From: Frankiales bacterium
GTDB taxonomy: Bacteria; Actinomycetota; Actinomycetes; Mycobacteriales; SCTD01
Length of the DNA stretch: 23,700 nucleotides
Direction of reading: 5' to 3'
Assembly: GCA_025464695.1 (NCBI GenBank)
Contig: JAODNQ010000243.1
Location: 1-23,700, forward strand
In this document: positions 15,894 through 23,700 of the stretch, in pieces
Layout: each line of letters starts with the position of its first letter
Numbering within the stretch: position 1 is the first letter of the stretch
The notes under the pieces: generated by a model
What the model was told of the DNA's origin: nothing
The model's database searches: none
Seen by the model: only the letters and a program-made list of their open reading frames with translations
Translations under genes and position numbers: made by a program

Positions 15894-16246
15894 GTGACCG
15901 TGCTGCTCGTCGACGCGGCCAACGTCGTGGGCTCCCGCCCGGACGGCTGGTGGCGGGACCGGGCGGGCGCCGCCGCCCGGCTGGTCCAGCAGCTGCGGGC
16001 GCCGACCTCGGGACTGTCGTCGTCGTGCTCGAGGGCGCCGCCAGGGCGGGGGAGCCGGAGGGGGAGCGCGACGGCGTCCGGGTGGTCCACGCGCCGGCCG
16101 ACGGCGACAGCACGCTGGCGGAGCACTGCGCCCCGGGCGTGCTGCTCGTGACGGCGGACCGGGAGCTGCGGTCCCGGGCGCAGGCGGCCGGCGCCGAGGT
16201 CGTCGGGCCGTCGTGGCTGCTCGGGCAGCTGGTCACTCCCCGGTGA
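15894..16246 (+). pseudogene. NYN/PIN-like nuclease-domain protein with an apparent one-base deletion
   Basis: A small gene, about 117 aa if repaired. From the GTG at 15894 the product begins MTVLLVDAANVVGSRPDGWW, the N-terminal strand with a conserved Asp and Asn of NYN/PIN-type RNases (YacP-like). Near 15997-16003 the coding frame moves. The second frame continues DLGTVVVVLEGAARAG, then HAPADGDSTLAEHC and LLVTADRELRSRA, the acidic motifs expected later in this fold. One missing base, for example a G in the GGCGCCGAC run, would explain it. As given, the protein ends in nonsense. The 3' end overlaps the convergent VOC-DinB gene by 14 bp. Sequencing error and genuine decay are both possible. 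Confidence 0.72.
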
Positions 16247-17099
16247 CGCCGTCGGCGAGCTCGCGGAGGACGTCGAGGTGGCCGAGGTGGCGGGCCGTCT
16301 CCTCGAGCAGGTGGAGCAGCACGAAGCGCAGGCTGATCGTGCGGCCGCCCTCGTCGACGGCGGTGTCGTCGAGTGCCCGCTGCTCCGTGACGGCCCGGGT
16401 CCGGGCGCAGGCGGCGCGGTACAGGGCGACCGGCTCCGCGAGGTCGACCGGGCTGTGGAACTCCCAGTCGGGGTCGTCGTCGAAGGGGGCGCCGGCCCAC
16501 GGCTCCGGCGCCGGCTGCCCGGCGAGGCGCTCGGTCGCCCAGGCGTCCTCGACGTAGGCCAGGTGCTTCACCAGGCCGGCCGCGCTCGTGCCGGACCGCA
16601 GGGGGCTGGCGAGGGCGTCGGCGTCGGTCATGCCCTCGACCTTGGCGAGCACGCCCTCGCGGTACCAGTCCAGCAGCGCCGTGAGGGCCTCCCGCTCGCC
16701 CGCGGTGTGGACCCGCGGGTAGTCGCGCTCGCCGGTGTCGTGCGGGCCGGGCAGGCCTCGTTCCGCTGCGCTGCGCTCCACGCAGAACGGGTTGCCCTCG
16801 GGGTCGGCGAGGACGACCCAGCCGGTGCCGTCGGGGCGGGTCTGGTCGTCGACCAGGGTGGCCCCGAGGGCGAGCAGCCGGTCCACCTCGTGCGCCCGGG
16901 GGAGGTCCGGCTGCAGGTCGAGGTGGGTGTGGCGCCCGTCGGCCTGGACGAACAGCAGGGGCGGGCCGCTCCGCGAGGTGACGAGCGCCTCGGGGTCGCC
17001 CGGGAGGTCGTCGTCCTGCAGGCGGCCGTCCAGGGCCGCGGCCCAGAAGGTGGCCAGAGCGTGCGGGTCCCGCGCGTTGACGGTGACGTGGCGGATCAC
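16233..17099 (-). CDS. VOC (glyoxalase-like) domain fused to a DinB/DUF664 domain
   Basis: A 288-aa two-domain protein. Residues 1 to about 115 form a vicinal-oxygen-chelate/glyoxalase-like domain (MIRHVTVNARDPHALATFW, HTHLDLQPDLP, GWVVLADPEGNPFCV). After a linker, residues of about 130-288 form a DinB/DUF664 four-helix domain (ALLDWYREGVLAKVEGM, SAAGLVKHLAYVEDAW, LLHLLEETARHLGHLDVLREL). Its His residues (HLAYVEDAW, ETARHLGHLD) are placed to bind a metal. Related DinB proteins include bacillithiol- and mycothiol-dependent transferases, but the substrate here is unknown. The start is GTG at 17099. The gene lies 31 bp after the tldE stop on the same strand. Confidence 0.87.
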   Translation of the reverse strand: MIRHVTVNARDPHALATFWAAALDGRLQDDDLPGDPEALVTSRSGPPLLFVQADGRHTHLDLQPDLPRAHEVDRLLALGATLVDDQTRPDGTGWVVLADPEGNPFCVERSAAERGLPGPHDTGERDYPRVHTAGEREALTALLDWYREGVLAKVEGMTDADALASPLRSGTSAAGLVKHLAYVEDAWATERLAGQPAPEPWAGAPFDDDPDWEFHSPVDLAEPVALYRAACARTRAVTEQRALDDTAVDEGGRTISLRFVLLHLLEETARHLGHLDVLRELADGVTGE

Positions 17100-17130
17100 G
17101 GGCCCACCCTCCCGCCCGTGTCCACCCGCT

Positions 17131-18473
17131 TCAGCTGGCCTGGCTGACCGAGCTCATGTTGAAGTCCGGCACGCGCAGCGTCGGCATCCGGGTCCAGGTC
17201 AGGTCGTCGCTCCACTCCCGCGGCAGGCAGCGCTCGGCGGCCCCGACCTCCGCGAGCCGGCCCAGCAGCCCCACCGGGCTCTCGTTCCAGCGGAAGTTGT
17301 TGACCCGGCCGGCCACCTGGCCGTCCTCGACGAGGTAGACGCCGTCGCGCGTCAGTCCGGTGAGCAGCAGCGTCTCCGGGTCGACCTCGCGGATGTACCA
17401 GAGGCAGGTCAGCAGCAGGCCGCGCTCGGTGCGGGCGATCATCTCGTCCGTGCTGGCGGTGCCGCCGCCGTCCATCGACAGGCTGTGGACGTACGGCGCG
17501 ACCGGCAGCCCGGTCGCCCTCGCGGTCGCCCGCGTGGTGATGAGGTTCTGCAGGACCCCGTCGCGGAGCCAGTCGGTGGCGGTCAGCGGCAGGCCGTTGT
17601 CGAACACCGACGTCATGGCGGACGAGCTCGTGGCGACCGTGAACGGCGACGTCGCGAGCTCCGGGTCGGCGGGGTCGGACCACAGCCGCAGCCCGGCGGG
17701 GCCGAGGTGCTCGCCGACCCGCGTGCCACCGCCCGCCCGGCTGAACACGGTGCGACCCTCGGCCGCGCCCCGGCCGGCGGCGGTCCAGTAGGCGTAGGCG
17801 AACAGGTCGGCCGCGGCCGACGGCGGCAGCAGCGTCTCGTAGCGACCGGCCGGCAGGTCGAGGCTGCGGGCGCCCCAGCCGAGCCGCCGGCGCAGCTCGT
17901 CGTGCAGGCCGGGCACGCTGATGTCGGACCAGTCGCGGGTGGACTGGCCGACCCACGACGAGCCGCCGTCGCTCTTGCCCGTCACCTCGACGTAGCCGGT
18001 GGGCTGGGCGTGCCGCAGCCGCAGCCCCGTGGACGACCCGAGCCAGGTGGTGGTGGTGTCGTGCGAGGCGTACCCGTAGAGCTGCGAGCCCTCCGTCCGC
18101 GCGTCGCGGAACGCGTCCCCGAGCCCCTGGGCGAGCTCGGCGAACACGGCCGGACCGACCTGCTCGGCAGGGGCCGAGAAGTCCAGCTGGGACGGGCCCT
18201 CCACGAGCGGGCCGGCGTCCTCGGCCGGTCCGGCGTCGCGGGCCGCCTGCTCCGACGCCCGCACCAGGCCCTCGAGGTCGTCGACGACCGTGGCGCTCCG
18301 CACGCCGACCGACTCCCCGACGACGCTGATGACGGTCAGCGAGCGGCCGCGGGCGGCGCCGTTCGTGGTCAGCGTGTTGCCGGCCCAGCGCAGGTCGGCG
18401 CGGCTGCTCTCCGCGTGGACGACGAGGCAGCCGTCGGCCTTCGACAGCGCCAGGCACCGCTCGACGACGTCGC

Positions 18474-18477
<4 letters not shown>
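17131..18477 (-). CDS. TldE/PmbA-type subunit of a metalloprotease
   Basis: A 448-aa TldD/PmbA-family protein lacking the HExxxH zinc motif. It is therefore the TldE (PmbA) partner, which is catalytically inactive and forms the heterodimer with TldD. Similarity runs throughout: an N-terminal helical/beta domain (RWAGNTLTTNGAARG), central RYETLLPPSAAADLFAY and the C-terminal LLLTCLWYIREVDPETLLLTGLTRDGVYLVEDG characteristic of this family. Together TldD/TldE degrade unfolded peptides and, in some bacteria, process ribosomally made peptides. The ATG overlaps the TldD stop (ATGA), so translation is coupled. It ends MSSVSQAS. Confidence 0.9.
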
Positions 18478-19991
<1,514 letters not shown>

Positions 19992-20070
19992 GCGGTCACC
20001 CTAGGTCTGTCGGGCGGCGACGGCGCGCTGCCGGCTCGTCCTGTCGGACCCGTCGGCGACGCTGCCCCTC

Positions 20071-20544
20071 GTGCCCCTCGTGCCGGTCGTCCTCCCGCCC
20101 GCTCCACCCGCCTCGTCCGAGAACGTGCGCCGGGTGCTGTCCCGCACGGGGCGGCGCGACACCGCGCCGGAGCTGGCGCTGCGACGCGCCCTGTTCGCCC
20201 TCGGTCTGCGCTTCCTCGTCGACGTGCCGGCCCCCGGCTGCGGGCGTCGCCGGCGCGTCGACGTGCTGCTGCGGGGAGCCCGCATCGCCGTCCTGGTGCA
20301 CGGCTGCTTCTGGCACAGCTGCCCCCAGCACTTCCACGCGCCGAAGGCGAACGCCGAGTGGTGGCGGCTGAAGCTGGCGTCCATCCGCGAGCGCGACGCC
20401 GACACGCTCCTGCGGCTCGCGGAGGCCGGCTGGCTGCCGGTGGTCGTGTGGGAGTGCCATGACATGACCGTCGCTGCTGCCGAGCTCGCCGCCCTGTCAC
20501 GCCGCCGCCGGCAGGACCTGCAGGGGCAGCAGCGCCGTCCCTGA
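20071..20544 (+). CDS. vsr: Very short patch repair (Vsr) endonuclease
   Basis: A 157-aa nuclease that in E. coli nicks at T:G mismatches arising from deaminated 5-methylcytosine. The conserved features are RDTAPELALRRAL (Glu34), the RRRVDVLL Asp64, and the HGCFWHSCPQHFHAPKANAEWW block with Phe80, Trp81, His82, Cys84, His87 and His89. C-terminal VWECHD, with Cys129, completes the likely zinc site. I place the start at the GTG at 20071, though GTG 20080 is equally possible. Both lie in a 9-bp direct repeat (20064-20081), and no clear Shine-Dalgarno sequence precedes either. The N-terminus is proline-rich. No cytosine methyltransferase is adjacent, which is unusual because vsr normally accompanies dcm-type genes. 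The end overlaps the convergent hypothetical gene by 48 bp. Confidence 0.88.
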   Translation: MPLVPVVLPPAPPASSENVRRVLSRTGRRDTAPELALRRALFALGLRFLVDVPAPGCGRRRRVDVLLRGARIAVLVHGCFWHSCPQHFHAPKANAEWWRLKLASIRERDADTLLRLAEAGWLPVVVWECHDMTVAAAELAALSRRRRQDLQGQQRRP

Positions 20545-20820
20545 CCCGTCCAGGGCGACGCACAGCTCGGTCCACAGCAGCAGGTCGGCGGGGCGGGGCC
20601 GGCGGCCGCGGCGGGCCACGGCCAGCAGCGCGGTCGGGGCCGTCAGGCTCCCCACCAGGTCCGCGACGCGCTCCCGCACGTCGTCGGCGCCGGGGAGCGG
20701 CCCGAGCTCCAGGCAGACCTCGTCGTCGGGCAGCAGCAGCACGGCGTCGCCGTCGTCGAGGGGTGCCTGGCGGTAGGACTCGAGGAGGTCGAGGCGGCCG
20801 GGGAGAGCGTCTGCAGTCAT
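20497..20820 (-). CDS. Hypothetical protein (107 aa)
   Basis: I do not recognise this protein. It is acidic and Leu/Asp-rich, starting MTADALPGRLDLLESYRQAPL and ending PLQVLPAAA, with a strand-like VLLLPDDEVCLELGPLP and a helix DDVRERVADLVGSL. It has no signal peptide, membrane segment or metal motif. The ATG at 20820 has no Shine-Dalgarno sequence: a 16-bp-stem hairpin ends at 20824, directly before it. The gene overlaps the 3' end of vsr by 48 bp on the opposite strand. Its codon pattern is consistent with coding, but it has no neighbour from which to infer a role. Confidence 0.5.
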   Translation of the reverse strand: MTADALPGRLDLLESYRQAPLDDGDAVLLLPDDEVCLELGPLPGADDVRERVADLVGSLTAPTALLAVARRGRRPRPADLLLWTELCVALDGSGTALLPLQVLPAAA

Positions 20821-20823
20821 GCA

Positions 20824-20862
20824 TCGAGCCTGTCCGGGACAGGTGCTCCCGGACAGGCTCGA
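20824..20862. terminator. Strong hairpin after the amidase gene, abutting the next start
   Basis: A perfect 16-bp stem (20824-20839 with 20847-20862) surrounds a 7-base loop, CAGGTGC. Inside it, CCTGTCC-G-GGACAGG (20829-20843) is a second, mutually exclusive palindrome. It lies 42 bp beyond the leftward amidase stop at 20905, so it most likely ends that transcript even without a U tract. It also occupies the space where the ribosome-binding site of the small gene at 20820 should be. Confidence 0.7.
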
Positions 20863-20904
20863 CGACGGTGCTGTGGACGGCGGGGCCGTCTGTGGACGAG
20901 CGGG

Positions 20905-22947
20905 CTACCGCACCTGCACCAGCCCCGCGGCGCTCCTCGCCCCGGCGGTCGCTGCGTCGACGTCGTAGTTGGCGTACCAGCGGAAGTCGGTGCCGGGCTT
21001 GAAGGTGGCGAAGGCCAGCCCGTCGGCGCCGGTCACCAGCGAGCGGCTGAGCGAGAACGTCGCTGCGGCCTTGCCGCGGGTGTAGAGGCCGACACGGGCG
21101 CCGCTGACTGCGCTCCCGTCGGTGTGGACCAGCCGGACGGAGAGCTGGATGGTGGTGGCCTTGCGGACGACCGTGGTGGCGGGGCTGATCCGCAGGGCGA
21201 AGCCGGCGGGCGTGACCGGCGTGGCCTCACCGGTCGTGCACCCGGTCTGGTCGCTGCCGGCGAGCGTGGTGCAGCGGAACAGGGACGGGTTCAGCTCCGA
21301 CGGCGCCTTGCGCAGGGCGGACGCGGCCTCGTAGTCGGAGGCGAGCCCGAGCAGCTTCGGCTCCTCGTAGGCCTTGCCGAGGAAGCTGATGCTGAACGGA
21401 CGGCGGTTGCCGGTGGCGTCGCCGCCCGCGGTCGCCGCGCCCTGACCGCTGGTGTAGCCGGCGGGGACGAGGACGGTCGGGTAGCCGGCCTGCGCGCCGA
21501 TGCCGGCGCTGCCGGAGCCGACGTAGAGCAGGGCGCTGAAGTCGTCGCTCGGGTCGTTCGGGGTCCCGTTCTGCAGGGTGGCGTCGATCCGCGAGCGGCT
21601 GTTCGCGAGGTCGCGCTGCCGCTGCAGGGCGGCGTTCGCGGCGTCCTTCTCGGTGTCGGTGCGCTGCGCCTGCAGCGCGAGCGTCTGCCCGTACTTGAGC
21701 GTCTCCTTCGGGTGCGCGTCGTTGAACGCGATGACGTCGGCGAGCGTCTTGACGGGGAAGCCCGGCGCCGTGCGGGTGGACAGGTAGGCGTTGAGGTCCC
21801 GCTTGAACTCGTAGACCAGCGTGCTCACCGTGCCCGTGGCCGGCGGGGTGCTCGTCGCCGACGGCTGGAGGGTCACGTTCTCGACGACGGTCGCGCCCTG
21901 CTCGCGCAGGGTCTGCAGCGCGTTCTGGTACAGCAGGAAGTTGTCGGCCGTCCCGGTCCCGGTCCCGGTGCCGACGGGGACGGTGGCGGTGGCCGGCGAC
22001 GGAGCCTGACCGACGACGACGCCGATGCGGGTGCCCTGCAGCGCGGTGGTGGACAGGTCGCCGAGGAAGTCGTGACCCACCAGCGGGTTGACGGCGGTCA
22101 CGCTGTCGGCCGGGTCCTTGCTCGTGATGCCGTTGAGCAGGGCCGCGGCGTCGGCGACGGTCTTGACGAGCGGTCCGGCGGTGTCCTGGCTCGCGGCGAT
22201 CGGGATGATGCCGGTGCGCGGCACGAGCCCGACCGTGGGCTTGACGCCGACGTCGGAGTTGGCGTTGGCGGGCGACAGGATCGAGCCCGAGGTCTCCGTG
22301 CCGATCGTGAGCGGTGCCAGGCCGACGGAGGCGGCGACGCCGGAGCCGGCGCTCGAGCCGCTGGGGGTCTGGCTGACGTCGTAGGCGTTGAGGACCTGAC
22401 CGCCGAGTGAGCTGTAGCCGGCGGGCATGCCGTTGGTGAGGAAGTTCGCGAACTCCGTGAGCTTGGTCTTGCCCAGGATGACGGCGCCGGCAGCGCGCAG
22501 GCTCGTGATCAGCGGCGCGTCCGCGGGAGCGGTGTTGCCCGCCAGCGCCAGCGAGCCGGCGGTGGTCGGCAGGCCCTTCACGTCGATGTTGTCCTTGACG
22601 AGGACCGGGATGCCCAGCAGCGGGCCGACGGGACCGCCCGCCTTGCGCTTGGCGTCCGCGGCGGCCGCGTCCTTGAGGGCGTCCGGGTTGACGACCTGCA
22701 CCGCGTTCAGGTGCGGGCCGCCGACGGACAGCGCCTTGATGCGCTCGAGGTAGCCCTGCGTGATGGCGACGCTGGTGCTGGTGCCGGCGGCCATGAGGGC
22801 GTCGAGCTGCGCGACGGTCGCGGTCTCGAGGTCGACCGGTACCGCGGCGGACGCGGGGGAGGGGATCGCCGCGGCGGTGCCGGCGGCGAGGCACAGGGCG
22901 AGCACGGTGGTCGTGCTGCGGCGGAGGAGAGGGGGTCGAGTGACGAT
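20905..22947 (-). CDS. Secreted amidase-signature enzyme with a C-terminal Ig-like domain
   Basis: An exported amidase-signature family enzyme of about 680 aa. Its Ser-cis-Ser-Lys triad is visible: Lys118 in VLVKDNID, the Ser pair 198/199 in SGSSAGSG and nucleophile Ser222 in TETSGSI. A signal peptide (basic RPPLLRR, hydrophobic TTVLALCLAAGTAAA, cleavage after ASA) precedes it. The last ~110 residues look like an Ig-like beta domain (TTIQLSVRLVHTDGSAVSGARVGLY ... ADGLAFATFKPG). The start is odd. A perfect AGGAGG (22954-22959) is followed six bases later by ATC, and no ATG, GTG or TTG fits. I use the ATC at 22947. Substrate unknown; the family hydrolyses varied amides. Confidence 0.85.
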   Translation of the reverse strand: MVTRPPLLRRSTTTVLALCLAAGTAAAIPSPASAAVPVDLETATVAQLDALMAAGTSTSVAITQGYLERIKALSVGGPHLNAVQVVNPDALKDAAAADAKRKAGGPVGPLLGIPVLVKDNIDVKGLPTTAGSLALAGNTAPADAPLITSLRAAGAVILGKTKLTEFANFLTNGMPAGYSSLGGQVLNAYDVSQTPSGSSAGSGVAASVGLAPLTIGTETSGSILSPANANSDVGVKPTVGLVPRTGIIPIAASQDTAGPLVKTVADAAALLNGITSKDPADSVTAVNPLVGHDFLGDLSTTALQGTRIGVVVGQAPSPATATVPVGTGTGTGTADNFLLYQNALQTLREQGATVVENVTLQPSATSTPPATGTVSTLVYEFKRDLNAYLSTRTAPGFPVKTLADVIAFNDAHPKETLKYGQTLALQAQRTDTEKDAANAALQRQRDLANSRSRIDATLQNGTPNDPSDDFSALLYVGSGSAGIGAQAGYPTVLVPAGYTSGQGAATAGGDATGNRRPFSISFLGKAYEEPKLLGLASDYEAASALRKAPSELNPSLFRCTTLAGSDQTGCTTGEATPVTPAGFALRISPATTVVRKATTIQLSVRLVHTDGSAVSGARVGLYTRGKAAATFSLSRSLVTGADGLAFATFKPGTDFRWYANYDVDAATAGARSAAGLVQVR
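21951..21968 (+). repeat. Three TCCCGG hexamers inside the amidase gene
   Basis: Three perfect copies of a 6-mer encode part of a Gly-Thr-Gly-Thr stretch in the amidase. The unit is a multiple of three, so changes in copy number would keep the reading frame and only lengthen or shorten a flexible loop. Confidence 0.6.
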
Positions 22948-23052
22948 CGTGCGCCTCCTGGACGGCTGGGGTGGAGAGCCCAGCCGAGCACGCCTGCCGG
23001 CCGATCCGGCCTGCGGAAACAGGAACGGAACGCAGCTTTGACACGGCGTCCT

Positions 23053-23073
23053 CGAGGCGCGGAGGGCGCCTCG
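23053..23073 (-). terminator. Short hairpin after the right-edge gene
   Basis: An 8-bp stem (CGAGGCGC paired with GCGCCTCG) with a 5-base loop begins four bases past the stop at 23078. It is a plausible terminator for the leftward gene entering from the right. The stem is short and no U tract follows, so the assignment is weak. The rest of the 130-bp gap to the amidase holds the AGGAGG of that gene. Confidence 0.35.
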
Positions 23074-23077
23074 CCGG

Positions 23078-23700
23078 TCAGGCCTGGCGCAGCAGGTCGT
23101 GCTCACCCAGGGCGCTCGGGAGCACCAGCCCGAGCAGCTCCTCGCGGGGCATCTGGGCGTCCTCGCCCAGCACGCCCGCGAGGGCCTCGAGGCACGCCAC
23201 GCCCGCGGCCAGCAGGTTCGCGCGGCTGAGCCGGGCCGCGGCCCGGTCCGGGTCTCCCGCGGGCTCGCCGGACAGGAACGGGCCGAGGTCGGCGGCGCTG
23301 GTGTCGTGCGCCGGTGCCTCGCGCAGGCACGCCGCCATCAGCCAGCGCGAGCCGCGCGGCCCGCCCGGGACCGCGCTCATGAGCTCGGCCACCTGCAGGC
23401 GCCGGAGCTCGGCCTGCTCGTGCGGCTCGAGGTGCACGAGCAGCTGGGAGAACGCGCAGACGAAGGCCTCCAGCAGGTCCGGCCCCTCGACGTCGTCCTC
23501 GAGCAGCTGGGCCAGCAGGTCCAGCACGGCCTCCCGGTCCTCGCCCTCGGCGAGGGCGGCGCCCACGGCCTGCGCGGCGGCGGTGACCGGGGTGCCGAGC
23601 CAGCTGCCCGGTCCGACGCCGCCCCGCCCCCGGACGTAGCGCGAGAGCGTCAGGACGGCCGCCAGCGCCGGAGCGGGGTCGGCCTCCGGGTCCTCGGTGT
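23078..23700 (-). CDS. Hypothetical protein, N-terminus beyond the right edge
   Basis: The reading frame is open from the window edge to the TGA at 23078-23080, giving at least 206 residues. I see no start codon with a good ribosome-binding site inside the window, and protein-like sequence (ALAAVLTLSRYVRGRGGVG) continues up to the edge, so the gene is cut. An internal GTG at 23566 is possible but unlikely as the true start. The product is acidic and helical, with repeated Leu/Ala/Glu segments (DLLAQLLEDDVEGPDLLEAF, LLAAGVACLEALAGVLG). No catalytic motif or membrane segment is seen and I do not recognise the family. Confidence 0.6.
   Translation of the reverse strand, partial: TEDPEADPAPALAAVLTLSRYVRGRGGVGPGSWLGTPVTAAAQAVGAALAEGEDREAVLDLLAQLLEDDVEGPDLLEAFVCAFSQLLVHLEPHEQAELRRLQVAELMSAVPGGPRGSRWLMAACLREAPAHDTSAADLGPFLSGEPAGDPDRAAARLSRANLLAAGVACLEALAGVLGEDAQMPREELLGLVLPSALGEHDLLRQA

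Noticed and set aside
15859..16500. N-terminal extension of the AI-2E frame
   Set aside because: Arg/Pro-rich sequence overlapping the NYN gene and the VOC-DinB gene. The membrane protein starts well at 15858.

Overview
The window is a densely packed, very GC-rich stretch of chromosome with many GTG starts, strong third-position GC, short or negative gene spacing and actinobacterial gene pairs such as furA-katG. I read it as a high-GC actinobacterium (Actinomycetota). The sequence alone does not support a genus. I see no tRNA, rRNA, CRISPR array, insertion sequence, phage gene or integrase, and no stretch of more than about 190 bases outside a gene or its control region.

Layout, left to right. 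(1) 1-440: the first 17 codons of a leftward gene that leaves the window, then a small hypothetical gene. (2) 627-3290: a DUF4262 gene converges on a leftward ADP-ribosylglycohydrolase/dual-specificity-phosphatase fusion that is broken by two compensating frameshifts. Divergent from the fusion run a YbjN/TY-Chap-like gene and an overlapping small zinc-ribbon gene, with an inverted repeat between the two directions. (3) 3343-6164: a leftward tauC-tauA-tauB-type ABC importer for taurine or a related sulfonate. (4) 6346-9035: a leftward furA-katG operon (Fur-type regulator and catalase-peroxidase) with a GTGA overlap. (5) 9090-12906: a rightward superfamily-2 helicase with an unusual hydrophobic hairpin, then a rightward acetamidase/formamidase-family gene. 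(6) 12897-15858: a leftward set encoding an AI-2E-family membrane protein, a DksA/TraR-type zinc-finger protein, a MEDS-domain protein and a DUF1992 protein. A 70-bp tandem repeat forms the junction of its first two genes. (7) 15894-17099: a rightward NYN/PIN-like nuclease gene with an apparent one-base deletion, convergent with a VOC-DinB fusion gene. (8) 17131-19991: a tldD-tldE metalloprotease pair. (9) 20071-23700: an orphan Vsr endonuclease gene, a small hypothetical gene, an exported amidase with no ordinary start codon, and the C-terminal part of a leftward gene that runs off the right edge.

Most of the window is ordinary housekeeping and stress physiology: sulfur scavenging, peroxide defence with its metal-dependent repressor, proteolysis and mismatch repair. 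The points most worth a second look are the helicase with a membrane-like hairpin, the tandemly repeated ribosome-binding/start module between the AI-2E and DksA-like genes, the twice-frameshifted ADP-ribosylglycohydrolase-phosphatase fusion with its divergent partners, the amidase whose only well-placed start appears to be AUC, and a 16-bp-stem hairpin that abuts the start of a small gene. Two genes carry three apparent single-base indels in GC-rich runs, so assembly error must be excluded before calling either a pseudogene.
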